NCBI GenBank assembly: GCA_024399275.1
Contig: JAKSHS010000001.1
Coordinates: forward strand, 62,001-126,000
Direction of reading: 5' to 3'
From: an archaeon
GTDB taxonomy: Archaea > Thermoplasmatota > Thermoplasmata > Methanomassiliicoccales > Methanomethylophilaceae
Length of the DNA: 64,000 nucleotides
This document shows positions 17,697 through 26,445 of this stretch, piece after piece. Position 1 is the stretch's first letter. Each line of letters opens with the position of its first letter. The notes beneath the pieces are model-generated. The model had not been told where the DNA came from and did not search any database. It worked only from the letters and a program-made list of their open reading frames with translations. The position numbers were made by a program, and so were the translations under genes.

Positions 17697-18482
17697 ATGG
17701 TTACCTCTAAACTAGTCGCAGTGGATCTCGACGGCACACTGATACAAACCAATGGAAACATTCCGGACAGCCTCCTTCGTATCATAAAAAATCTATCTCA
17801 TGAAGGCATAAAATTCGCAATAGTTACTGGAAGAATGACAGAAACTGCCGAAAAATATGCCAAAATCATTGGAGGGGCTTCAATTGTTTCCTATAATGGA
17901 TCTGTCGTGAAAAAAAAAGATGGGACATATATAAAGAAAATAATCCCTCCGCGTCTAGTGCAAACAATGGCTAAATTTTGTAAAGTTAACGAGTTATATC
18001 TCCAAATGTACCACAGTGGCAAAATATACGCTATCGGAAAATCATGTTATCTCGATTCTGATCCAGACTCAAAAATAGTAGAATCACAGATAGTAAGCAA
18101 TTTTACAAAAATTAAGACATACCCAACTCCCAAAATGATCATTGCATCAGACGAAGAAAAAATTTTAGGTCTTTCGGAGAAAATTAGAAAAATATTTTAC
18201 AATTTATGCGTCTCTAGATCAAGTGCCAAAGTAATAGAAGTAACACCCAAAGGCATCGACAAAAAATACGGTCTTATTACAATTGCAGAGGATCTAGGTG
18301 TTGACAAATCCGAGGTTATAGCTATCGGTAACGACATGAATGATCTGCCCATGATTGAATGGGCAGGAGTAGGCGTTGCAGTATCAAATGCACCCGATGC
18401 GTTAAAAAGCAAAGCCAACATTATTTCCAAAAATATTTGTTCCGCCGGTGTTCAAGAAGTCCTTGAGTATCTCTTTTACTAA
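17697..18482 (+). CDS. HAD-superfamily phosphatase, Cof/IIB type
   Basis: A 261-residue HAD hydrolase with the C2 (type IIB) cap. Motif I is DLDGTL at residues 9-14, motif II is the threonine in FAIVTGRM, and motif IV is GNDMNDLPM near residue 215. Archaeal phosphoglycolate phosphatases and Cof-type sugar or nucleotide phosphatases share this architecture; the sequence alone does not fix the substrate. It converges with the next HAD gene, the two stops overlapping by four bases. Confidence 0.85.
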   Translation: MVTSKLVAVDLDGTLIQTNGNIPDSLLRIIKNLSHEGIKFAIVTGRMTETAEKYAKIIGGASIVSYNGSVVKKKDGTYIKKIIPPRLVQTMAKFCKVNELYLQMYHSGKIYAIGKSCYLDSDPDSKIVESQIVSNFTKIKTYPTPKMIIASDEEKILGLSEKIRKIFYNLCVSRSSAKVIEVTPKGIDKKYGLITIAEDLGVDKSEVIAIGNDMNDLPMIEWAGVGVAVSNAPDALKSKANIISKNICSAGVQEVLEYLFY

Positions 18483-19252
18483 TCACTAAACACACTGTCA
18501 ATTATGTCTGCTACAGAATCAAACGTCATAGTCGGGCTAATACTGCTGTTCTTGAGATCATTTTTATCTGTTTCGCCCGTCAAAACTAGAATCGAAGGTA
18601 CGCCATTGTCTAATGCCATCTTAATATCTGTGTAAAGTCTATCCCCAACCACCGCAATCTCGTTCAGTCTAACGTTCATGACGGAAGCTGCCATATCTAG
18701 CAGAATAGAATTCGGTTTCCCAATAATTATAGGCTCTTTCTGTGTAAGATAATTAAACATTGCAATGAACGGCCCAACGTCCACATCATATCCATTTTCT
18801 GTCGGACACAGATCATCGGGGTGTGTAGCAATAAACTCTGCCCCAGACATTAGAAATTGATATGCATTATTAATTTTTTCATATGTTATTGTTTTATCAA
18901 ATGATAAGAGGACTATATCCGGATCTTTATCGCCTACCTTTATACCATACTCTTCTAACTCCTCAAGGTAGGAATCCGTCCCCAACAAATACACAGTTTT
19001 TCCTCGTCGTTTTTTCTTCAAAAATTCTAATGTCGCAATGCCTGATGTGAGTACATTCTCAACACATACATCAAATCCCATACCGACAAGCTTCTCGTAA
19101 TAATACTCTCTCTTTTTAGAAGAATTATTAGTAACAAATACAAAAGGGATACCTATCTCATTCAACTTCCTTACAAAATCTACCGCACCAGGAATTGGAC
19201 ACATTCCCTTGTAGATAGTCCCATCCATATCGATTGCAAGACCTCTAATCAT
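18479..19252 (-). CDS. HAD-superfamily phosphatase, NagD/IIA type
   Basis: A 257-residue HAD hydrolase with a type IIA cap, like NagD or 4-nitrophenylphosphatase. Motif I is DMDGTIYKG (residues 8-16), the threonine-rich motif II is FVFVTNNSS, and motif IV is VVGDRLYTDI near residue 205. Its start overlaps the end of the uracil-DNA glycosylase gene by four bases, so it is the last gene of a leftward operon carS-pyrE-udg-HAD. Confidence 0.87.
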   Translation of the reverse strand: MIRGLAIDMDGTIYKGMCPIPGAVDFVRKLNEIGIPFVFVTNNSSKKREYYYEKLVGMGFDVCVENVLTSGIATLEFLKKKRRGKTVYLLGTDSYLEELEEYGIKVGDKDPDIVLLSFDKTITYEKINNAYQFLMSGAEFIATHPDDLCPTENGYDVDVGPFIAMFNYLTQKEPIIIGKPNSILLDMAASVMNVRLNEIAVVGDRLYTDIKMALDNGVPSILVLTGETDKNDLKNSSISPTMTFDSVADIIDSVFSD

Positions 19253-19785
19253 TGTTCCATAAACGCTTTTACTATCATCATAGCCTCTATGAGTTTAACT
19301 TCTGATTCCTTTCTATAAACGCAAGACATAGGATGATATGTCGGGAGAAACACCTTCTCTCTCCCGTCTATAACTATATTCATTTTCTTGTTAGCGATTT
19401 TCCATAAGTTCCCTTCATATCCTATAAGGTCCATCACCGCTGATCTTCCGAGACCTACTATCATCGAACAATACTCTAACTCACTATTAAGAAATTGACG
19501 ACACGCACTCATTTCCTCTTCAGTAGGATCTCTATTTTTTGGAGGACGACACTTAACAGTATTTGTTATCATCACATCAGACCTTTTAAGTCCAGCCGCC
19601 GCCATCGCGCTGTCGAGTATCTGTCCCGATTTTCCGACAAATGGTATCCCTCGAAAATCCTCACTCTCTCCCGGGGCTTCACCCACCAACACTACCTTTG
19701 CTTTCAAATCTCCGCAGGGAAGGACAATATTCGTACGTTCTCTGCAAAGATTACATTTACTACAATTATTATCCGGAACTATCAT
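19249..19785 (-). CDS. Uracil-DNA glycosylase, family 4 (iron-sulfur type)
   Basis: A 178-residue family 4 uracil-DNA glycosylase, removing uracil from deaminated DNA. The catalytic motif is GEAPGESEDFRGIPFVGKSG at residues 35-54 and the second motif is PTYHPMSC. Four cysteines suited to the [4Fe-4S] cluster are visible: the CSKCNLC pair at the N-terminus and those at CRPPKNRDP and CRQF. It overlaps pyrE by four bases. Confidence 0.92.
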   Translation of the reverse strand: MIVPDNNCSKCNLCRERTNIVLPCGDLKAKVVLVGEAPGESEDFRGIPFVGKSGQILDSAMAAAGLKRSDVMITNTVKCRPPKNRDPTEEEMSACRQFLNSELEYCSMIVGLGRSAVMDLIGYEGNLWKIANKKMNIVIDGREKVFLPTYHPMSCVYRKESEVKLIEAMMIVKAFMEQ

Positions 19786-20327
19786 ACCAATTTAAACTCC
19801 GATAATTTTACAAGAGGCGTAAACTTAACACCGGCTTCCGCAAGTGCCTCTGCCCCACCTGTTTCACGATCAATAACTGAGAAAACATTCTCAACTACAG
19901 CATTCTTATCCCTAAGTGCCCTGATTCCAGCAATGGAAGAGCCAGCTGATGTGACTACATCCTCAATGACTAGAACCTTATCGCCCGAATCAAAAGTACC
20001 TTCAATAAGCTCTCCTGTCCCATGATTCTTCCTTTCCCCTCTAATCATAACGTACGGTATTCCAGTTTTGAGAGATAACGCCACTGCCAATGGAATTGAA
20101 CCGAGAACAATACCTGCAATTTTATCAACTTTAAGATCCATTTCTAGAAAATTTTCGTACATTTTCTGTGTTATAATACTCAACACTCTCGGATTCGTAC
20201 TTGCCTTTTTAATGTCTACATAATACTTACTCGTAACACCGGATTTCAATACAAATTCTCCAACCTTAAAAGCTCCACAATCTTTCAGTACTTGAATTAT
20301 GTCGTCTGTGCTTCTACCATGGGACAT
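19782..20327 (-). CDS. pyrE: Orotate phosphoribosyltransferase
   Basis: PyrE, 181 residues, converts orotate and PRPP to OMP in pyrimidine synthesis. The PRPP-binding loop VLVIEDVVTSAGSS occurs near residue 110, and KSGVTSKYYVDIKKA is typical for the N-terminal part. The frame extends twelve codons further, but ATG 20327 (MSHGRSTDD) gives the family length; it overlaps the end of carS by 14 bases. PyrK and PyrD are encoded about 15 kb away in this window. Confidence 0.93.
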   Translation of the reverse strand: MSHGRSTDDIIQVLKDCGAFKVGEFVLKSGVTSKYYVDIKKASTNPRVLSIITQKMYENFLEMDLKVDKIAGIVLGSIPLAVALSLKTGIPYVMIRGERKNHGTGELIEGTFDSGDKVLVIEDVVTSAGSSIAGIRALRDKNAVVENVFSVIDRETGGAEALAEAGVKFTPLVKLSEFKLV

Positions 20328-20898
20328 CTTTAACACCAATCCTATATCCAACAACATTAACAATCCGATGCATAATATAAGTCATAGCAACCACAGAAAT
20401 TAATGCTGCAACATGCGCACTTCCTATGTAGTTCGATCTGATAAACTCTGGGAAACATATGGTAGTAATAATCGCCGATCCAATGAAAAAATCATACTGA
20501 TCCAAAATTAATGCCTTCGCCCCTACTCTCATTCCAAATCTTCTCTTAATAAAAGCTCCTAACGTATCTCCGATGAGCGCTCCAAAAGAAAGACAGAATA
20601 ACACCCCTATATTGCTCCAAAATGGTCCAAATCCCCAGTAGTTATCAGATCCAAATTTAGCTGCAACACAAATTTGAATAACACCCACAAACACACCTGT
20701 ACAAGCTCCACCAAAAAATCCAGCCCATGATTTTCCATCACCGAGAATCCTCTTTCCCCTCCATGTTATTCCAAAATCCATCTTCCTCTTTCCAAATCTC
20801 TTTCCAATGATTGCAGCACTCACGTTCGGTATCATCGCTGGAATCCACAACCAGAATCCAACAACCATGTCCGTCAACATGTTAACAAATTCAAACAT
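20314..20898 (-). CDS. carS: CDP-archaeol synthase
   Basis: CarS, 194 residues, transfers CTP to unsaturated archaetidic acid, giving CDP-archaeol for polar lipid synthesis. It is a polytopic membrane protein related to CdsA. The conserved segment RRILGDGKSWAGFFGG-like (here KRILGDGKSWAGF) and the C-terminal LILDQYDFFIGSA motif identify it. About five membrane helices are visible. It is the first gene of the leftward carS-pyrE-udg-HAD operon. Confidence 0.92.
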   Translation of the reverse strand: MFEFVNMLTDMVVGFWLWIPAMIPNVSAAIIGKRFGKRKMDFGITWRGKRILGDGKSWAGFFGGACTGVFVGVIQICVAAKFGSDNYWGFGPFWSNIGVLFCLSFGALIGDTLGAFIKRRFGMRVGAKALILDQYDFFIGSAIITTICFPEFIRSNYIGSAHVAALISVVAMTYIMHRIVNVVGYRIGVKDVPW

Positions 20899-21114
20899 CT
20901 CTTCTGTGGCACAATATTGCCAATATAATACAATGTTGCTACACTTTAGAAAAACTTTCTATGAGCATGTTTATGAATTACGAACACTCCAAATTAGAGC
21001 GCGAATATCAACATCCTATGCCTTTAGTAGTAACATTCGGCACGTGTCTAATAAAATACGGGGTACGCCATTCTGACCTATCAAAACACCCGCATATATT
21101 TTTAGAAAACAATC

Positions 21115-21510
21115 TCACTCTGGCTGCTGAATATCCCGATCCCAAATATCTGGTGGTAAGTCATCATAAACAGTAGACTTGTCCTTGATCCTAGAACTCT
21201 TGGGCTTAACACCATTAATAAGTTCTCTAACTTTATCGCGCCGAAAAAGCCAATAGTTTATTCTCCACTCTCGACCATCATAAAGCGTCGTTTCTTCTCT
21301 CTCCGTCGTGAGAATCGATGCATCTTCCAACATATAAAAAGCATCTCTATCCTGTGTTTCGAGAATATTATCTATTATTCTATCAGAATACCCAAAAAAA
21401 TTAAGAATATGATTAGCTAACTCGTGTGCTTCGTTCCTCGCAATACCTTCATAATTAGGGCTATTCACAATAGCCTGCGTCAACTTTTCCACGGTAATCA
21501 CGTCTCTCAT
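21115..21510 (-). CDS. Conserved archaeal protein, 131 residues, function unknown
   Basis: A 131-residue soluble protein. The N-terminal half is helical (ITVEKLTQAIVNS, EAHELANHILNFFGYSDRIIDNIL), and the middle resembles a small winged-helix with a REETTLYDGREWRINYWLF hairpin. It may belong to the Thermoplasmata family DUF6015, but I am unsure. A strong GGGGGGAATGAA leader precedes the ATG, and TTATAAAGG at about 21558-21566 (minus strand) is a good TATA box. A 7-base-pair inverted repeat lies just upstream of it. Confidence 0.65.
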   Translation of the reverse strand: MRDVITVEKLTQAIVNSPNYEGIARNEAHELANHILNFFGYSDRIIDNILETQDRDAFYMLEDASILTTEREETTLYDGREWRINYWLFRRDKVRELINGVKPKSSRIKDKSTVYDDLPPDIWDRDIQQPE

Positions 21511-22151
21511 TTCATTCCCCCCAAGAAATTGTAGATTCTAAAGCCTGCCGACAAACCTTTATAACGTAGCCAAAGCCACGCAACAGACACCCCACCTGTC
21601 TGTCTAATTTAAATGTTTTCAATAACCTTAACAAATTCCACGACATCTCTATGCTAGTACTCTCATCTTTTCTGACAAATCAAAATGCGATGATTTTCAT
21701 CTCAATCACGAAAATAATAGCAGTCATAAGACAAGCCAAAAACTCAAATGAATAATTCTTCAAAAAGATTTTTTTTACCTCCAATAAATCTTCAGTAAAG
21801 ACAATAGCCTCTAGACTTCCGAATAACAGTTACGAGTATTACAAATTACAATTATGCTAGGAATAAAAGTACTATAAAAATTCAATAAAAGCAGTAAAAT
21901 CACACAATGTACACTGCAAACACCACGAACAGCGTTCTCAACATAGACTTGATACGCCCTAAAGTGGGACAACACACTCAATAAAATCAATAATAAATGA
22001 ACACAACATACAACTAGTACATCTCTATACCATACACAACCACAGGAACCAGCAACGTTCAACACGCCAATCGTCCGAACTATAAGCAAATCCTCCTCTA
22101 CCGAATACATGCGCACGACTTAAGCCTAAAGTACACTTTAAGGCCCGCTCG
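21511..22151. other. Long intergenic region, no gene found
   Basis: About 640 bases between two leftward genes. The part next to the 131-residue gene contains its promoter and an inverted repeat, ACAGACA-N7-TGTCTGT (21583-21603). The rest is AT-rich with frequent stops in all frames; a 101-codon open frame at 21811-22116 is cysteine and leucine rich, has no homology I recognise and is not accepted as a gene. No tRNA-like fold was seen. Confidence 0.55.
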
Positions 22152-23225
22152 TCATGTCATGATATCTTTAATTCTGCACTGTTTTATGGCGTTCCTGATC
22201 TCTAGGGATATCCTCCCTCCCGTGCTTAATCCGGGATATATAAGGTCTGCATAAGGCGACCCGGAAATAAAAGGATTAGTTCCAGCCACAATTCTCGTAG
22301 AAATTTCAAAAACCTTGAATTCTAATCTGTCATTGACCACAGTCTCCAAACAGAACGGGCCCCACATTCCACCAAATAGCTCATACGAGCGCTCAACAAC
22401 ATTTTCTGCCATTTTAAACGCTTTAGGAAGAAGAGACTCTCTTAGAACTGCTGGTGTATTGCCCGTTACGACAAAAGAGGGATAAAGGCCATGACGTTTT
22501 GCATCCTCTATAGAGCCAAGTTTATACACCTCGTCTATATTGCTCTCATCCCTTCTATCTATCGATAAAAGCTCAAGTGAACCCCCCCTATTCAGTTTAT
22601 ACCCCTCGTCCTTAAGTGGCGAATAAAAGAAGTGTAAATAATACCTCGTTCCAAGACAATACTCCTGTATTGAGTAGGACATCGTACTATCTATAGACAT
22701 TTTGAAATCTGGGTAATCTTTCGCGATAAAATAACCGCGCCCACCCTTAGCTCCATAATATTTCACCATAACCGGTTCCGATATTTCTTTTGCATCTGTA
22801 AATACGCGTGGCATACTCACACCAGCCGAAATGAGCCAACGCCTCTCCATATCTCTATCAAATTCCCAATTTAGAACCGCACGATTACAATATACAGGGA
22901 CGGCATAGTCTTCAAATCTTCGGGGTCCCATGTACTCTATAAACGAGCCATGAGGAATAACGATAACATTGTTAGCATAAAGTTCTTCGATACCTTTCAC
23001 CATATCATCAAAGTTATCGTATCTAACAATAGAATCGGGTTTAGCAAGAGGAAACGCATCATAGTACTTCGTGTCGTGGGAAATAGCGATACCAAGAGTC
23101 CTAAAACCCATCTTGCGCGCACCATGAAAGATCTGCAAAGACGAATGAGAACACAGCGTAGCAATTGTAATATTATTTAAGTCATAGCCATCAAGGATGG
23201 AGTCAATTTTCTTCTTCGGAACCAC
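22152..23225 (-). CDS. purP: Formate-dependent IMP cyclohydrolase-pathway enzyme PurP (FAICAR synthetase)
   Basis: PurP, 357 residues from the chosen start, formylates AICAR with formate and ATP in archaeal purine synthesis. ATP-grasp features include VMVKYYGAKGGRGYFIAK and YYLHFFYSPLKDEG; the N-terminal DUF1246-type domain has ITIATLCSHSSLQIFHGARK. The frame is open to 23351, but I choose GTG 23225. It aligns with the known N-terminus (VVPKKKID against M-I-P-K-E-E-I in methanococcal PurP), and a TATA box AATTATTTAA at 23248-23258 lies 28 bases upstream, indicating a leaderless mRNA. Confidence 0.9.
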   Translation of the reverse strand: MVPKKKIDSILDGYDLNNITIATLCSHSSLQIFHGARKMGFRTLGIAISHDTKYYDAFPLAKPDSIVRYDNFDDMVKGIEELYANNVIVIPHGSFIEYMGPRRFEDYAVPVYCNRAVLNWEFDRDMERRWLISAGVSMPRVFTDAKEISEPVMVKYYGAKGGRGYFIAKDYPDFKMSIDSTMSYSIQEYCLGTRYYLHFFYSPLKDEGYKLNRGGSLELLSIDRRDESNIDEVYKLGSIEDAKRHGLYPSFVVTGNTPAVLRESLLPKAFKMAENVVERSYELFGGMWGPFCLETVVNDRLEFKVFEISTRIVAGTNPFISGSPYADLIYPGLSTGGRISLEIRNAIKQCRIKDIMT

Positions 23226-23386
23226 ACCCTCCCATTTGGTTTCTCTGTTAAATAATTTGGGCGTAATCATAAACAATTCGTCACCTTTATGAACTAACAA
23301 GCAGTAGGTCTTCCTGTCAAAATTATATATTGGCAGATAAGAAATATCCATACCGGCAGGAAGTAGGCCCCTTGAGGAAGTATCAC

Positions 23387-24706
23387 ATGAACAAAGAAGA
23401 TTTTACACCCTACATAAAGCAGATAAAGGCAGCATCCAAAGAAAAAATTAGTGATGAGAAATTATTAGAGGAATTAGAACATCATACAACAACATACGAT
23501 ATGGGGATAGATGCAGCGGTAAGATTCGTTACAAGGAAGCACAGTAACATTGCGCCTAGTGATTTTTCCGTAGTAGGTCAGAAGAAAAAGATATCAGATC
23601 TTACATGTTCAGAAAACAATGTGAGCATTACAGGAAAAGTAATGTTGGCAAAATCAAAAAATATAATTGTTCAAGGGTCTTCCAAAACCATAGTCGAAGG
23701 CTCTATTGCAGATGAAACTGGCAGTGTGGGATTCACAATATGGGATGGAATATCTGATATTGAAGTTGGAGCTGTTTATGAATTTCGAAACTGCTATACT
23801 AAAAAGTTTAGAAATAAACCACAAATCAATGTAGGTAAAAACGGATCATTCGCAAAAATGAGAGATGTGGAGATTAATGTATCTCCAGACTTATACGCCG
23901 TACCAGAAGTCAAAATCGGAAATATTAAAGAAAACTTTGACAACATAACAACTATTGGTAACATTTCTTCTATAGAAAAAAGAACAGTCATAGTAAAAGA
24001 TAAGGAAAAAACTGTTTTCTCTGGCGTCATTGTGGATGACACTGGAACTATCCAATATTCGGCATGGAAAGACTTTGGCCTCAAAAAAGGTGAAACAATC
24101 CGTGTCAAGAATGCATATGTTCGCTCCTGGAAAGGTATTCTGCAGCTTAACTTTGGAGATAACTGTGAAATCAGTAGGGAGAGCGCTCAATTTGGAGATT
24201 TTAAAATTACAGAAATTAAGGAAAAAACAATTGCAGAAGCCATAAAGACCGGTGGTACAAACGTTACCATAAGGGGCACGATCGTTCATATCAAGCCAGG
24301 AAGCGGATTAATTCAAAGATGTCCAGTTTGCAGACGTGCACTACGTGAAAACAGATGTAGTGTTCATGATTCAGTTATGCCAGGCCCAAACGACTATGAT
24401 TTGCGATTAAAACTTGTTATAGATGACGGAACAGGTACAATAAATGCCAACATCAACTGTAATAATACCGAAAAGATCACTGGGGTAACATTAGATGCAG
24501 CCAAAAACCAAGTTAATGGCATACTTGAAAGCGAAATTATTAAGAAAATGTCATCCCAAATATTCTGTAAAAAAGTCAAAGTTGTAGGTTCAATTATAAA
24601 TGACGATTATGGTTCGACGATAATTGTTAAAGACATCTCATTTGAAAGTAGTGACATAAGCAATGATGCAAAACATCTTCTTAAGACAGTAGAGGATTAT
24701 CAATGA
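23387..24706 (+). CDS. Replication factor A (single-stranded DNA-binding protein)
   Basis: An archaeal RPA large-subunit homologue, 439 residues, coating single-stranded DNA in replication and repair. Successive OB folds are visible (around residues 70-165, 175-265 and 285-410). The last carries a zinc finger CPVCRRALRENRCSVHD. ATG 23387 is preceded by TTGAGGAAG, a better start than the in-frame ATG 57 bases earlier. The next gene overlaps it by four bases and encodes the usual RPA partner. Confidence 0.92.
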   Translation: MNKEDFTPYIKQIKAASKEKISDEKLLEELEHHTTTYDMGIDAAVRFVTRKHSNIAPSDFSVVGQKKKISDLTCSENNVSITGKVMLAKSKNIIVQGSSKTIVEGSIADETGSVGFTIWDGISDIEVGAVYEFRNCYTKKFRNKPQINVGKNGSFAKMRDVEINVSPDLYAVPEVKIGNIKENFDNITTIGNISSIEKRTVIVKDKEKTVFSGVIVDDTGTIQYSAWKDFGLKKGETIRVKNAYVRSWKGILQLNFGDNCEISRESAQFGDFKITEIKEKTIAEAIKTGGTNVTIRGTIVHIKPGSGLIQRCPVCRRALRENRCSVHDSVMPGPNDYDLRLKLVIDDGTGTINANINCNNTEKITGVTLDAAKNQVNGILESEIIKKMSSQIFCKKVKVVGSIINDDYGSTIIVKDISFESSDISNDAKHLLKTVEDYQ

Positions 24707-25644
24707 ACATCAGAGAACAAGCCTGGCGCATTTTTTCCAGAGAACTTAACGCATCATCACTCGACCAAGAAGGAAACGCCGATCTGAAAATCCCGTCGTA
24801 TATAATTACGCCCTTAGGGTCAATGGTTAATCGAGTTCTTATCTCTGGAAAATTAACTATGAAAGAAAATAGTGGATCAGAAATCAGACCAGCGTGGAAG
24901 TTAAAAGTTCTCGATCCATTCGGAAATTTCTTCTTAACCATAAACGAAGAATATCAGCCTGAAGCTAGTGCAGACCTCCTTGACGTTCAAATCGACGACT
25001 ACATAACAGTCGTTGGAAAGGTCAAAATGAACAAATTCGAGGACGGTGGAACATTTATAAATATTCGCCCCGAGCGAATTATCAAAGTTACAGAGGAAGA
25101 ATACAGAGAATGGATGCTTGACGCAGCCAAGTGCATGTGGTCCAGGTTTATTAAAATGGACAATATCGTCAAATCATCTATTATCGATCATGAAGATAGC
25201 TTCGATCGAAACACACTCTCAAATATAAAGGACGATAACCACAAAGAGCCTGAATCAAAAGGCATCATCATGGCTCTTCAGCACTATGGTGCCACTCCTT
25301 TCGATTCATGTGTGAGATCAATACAAAAAGTTTTCAGGATACTTCTTCCAAATGAAAAAATTGATCTTGGCGTCCCTATAGATATCGATGATGATATCGA
25401 CGAAACATCAGAAAGTTCAGAAAAAAGTGAGTTCCACAATAATGACTCAAATATAGAAGATACGCTCCTTGAAATAATTACAGAAGTTGGAGACGAAATC
25501 CGTGGAGCCTCAATTGAAAACATTATTAGAAGTGCAGGAACGAAAGGCATAAATGAAGGTAAAGTTGAAGAAATTATCAACTTGCTTTCGGATAAAGGAC
25601 TAATTTACGAACCAAGTCTTGGATATATCAGGAGAATTGTATAG
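24703..25644 (+). CDS. RPA-associated protein (COG3390-like, RPA partner)
   Basis: A 313-residue protein of the family found next to RPA in many Euryarchaeota. An N-terminal OB fold (IPSYIITPLGSMVNRVLISG to DDYITVVGKVK) is followed by an acidic, serine-rich linker around residues 180-265 and a C-terminal winged-helix-like domain (GINEGKVEEIINLLSDKGLIYEP). The four-base overlap with RPA argues for equimolar production and a complex. It ends in TAG. Confidence 0.85.
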   Translation: MNIREQAWRIFSRELNASSLDQEGNADLKIPSYIITPLGSMVNRVLISGKLTMKENSGSEIRPAWKLKVLDPFGNFFLTINEEYQPEASADLLDVQIDDYITVVGKVKMNKFEDGGTFINIRPERIIKVTEEEYREWMLDAAKCMWSRFIKMDNIVKSSIIDHEDSFDRNTLSNIKDDNHKEPESKGIIMALQHYGATPFDSCVRSIQKVFRILLPNEKIDLGVPIDIDDDIDETSESSEKSEFHNNDSNIEDTLLEIITEVGDEIRGASIENIIRSAGTKGINEGKVEEIINLLSDKGLIYEPSLGYIRRIV

Positions 25645-25960
25645 AGTCAAAGTTCAGTTCTCTATGCACACAGGTTCAGCCCATATACGATGATGTCACA
25701 ACCACCTGCCTATTAGTCTATCTACACACTGACTACAATGTAAATCAGTCGGTCAACTTTGTAACCCACAACTCTCAAGATATTTCATTCGCCCGCTCTC
25801 TATCACTGTTCCATCTAAATCACTTCGAAACAAATCATTGACTTTATATTTAGTTAGGGCAGAGGACATAAACATTCTTCGGCAAAAGAAACAAAACATC
25901 TCTATGGGTCTCCCAAGCAGCCAGAAATCTCCCAACACACAAACACAACGATCATATCAG
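25645..25960. other. Intergenic region, nothing identified
   Basis: About 315 AT-rich bases between the RPA partner gene and tRNA-Ile. Short open frames on both strands are shadows without recognisable content. I see no promoter or clear hairpin for a further gene. Confidence 0.5.
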
Positions 25961-26035
25961 TGGTCCCATTGTGATTTGAACACAAGACCTTTCGGTTATC
26001 AGCCGAACGCTCAAGCCAAGCTAAGCTATGGGACC
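25961..26035 (-). tRNA. tRNA-Ile (anticodon GAT)
   Basis: A complete cloverleaf on the minus strand, 75 bases without CCA. The acceptor stem is GGTCCCA/TGGGACC with discriminator A. The D-arm is GCTT/GAGC, and the anticodon stem TTCGG/CCGAA encloses loop CTGATAA with anticodon GAT. The variable loop is AGGTC, and the T-arm is TTGTG-TTCAAAT-CACAA. No intron is present and CCA is not encoded. TATA-like elements lie upstream around 26053-26076. Confidence 0.95.
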
Positions 26036-26445
26036 AGTCAAATCAAGCCAAGTAATTTAATGTATGATAAATAAGTTTTGGTAAAGCATACATTACACGT
26101 TTTAGTAATTTTTGTTTATTCCGTTCACATCCTTTGCGCGAATTACTGTCTCAAATACCCCGCCGTATAATTCAATCAAATACTTTCAAAAATCTCAAAA
26201 ATTATTTGCAATGACATAGCACCCACTTACATCTTTACAAAAAATCAGTAGCAATTATTATAACAAGAAAGTCCACAGACTATCTTTATTCAGAATTATT
26301 TGCACAGTGACCTACGTCAATATCTATCAGTAATACAAAAGAAACGCACAGCGCTAGACATTCAAACAAGGTCAAACACATGATTCGTATATATAAGTCT
26401 AAATTCTTAATATAACATATTCACAAGCAGGATATGGATTAACAC
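26036..26445. other. Intergenic region upstream of fhs
   Basis: About 410 AT-rich bases between the divergent tRNA-Ile and fhs. The left end holds the tRNA promoter and the right end the fhs promoter (TATATATAA at 26388-26396). No coding frame or structured RNA could be recognised between them. Confidence 0.55.
26388..26396 (+). promoter_or_regulatory. TATA box of fhs
   Basis: TATATATAA, an almost ideal archaeal box A, predicts a transcript start near 26418-26420 and a leader of about 26 bases before ATG 26446, which contains a CAGGAT purine stretch. Confidence 0.6.

Noticed and set aside
21811-22116. 101-codon open frame on the minus strand in a long intergenic region
   Set aside because: No recognisable domain, odd cysteine/leucine-rich composition, no ribosome binding site or TATA box at a fitting distance; taken as chance.
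23226-23351. N-terminal extension of PurP
   Set aside because: The 42 extra residues have no counterpart in known PurP, and a TATA box sits within this stretch 28 bases before GTG 23225.
25838-26074. 78-codon plus-strand frame
   Set aside because: It runs through the tRNA-Ile gene on the other strand.
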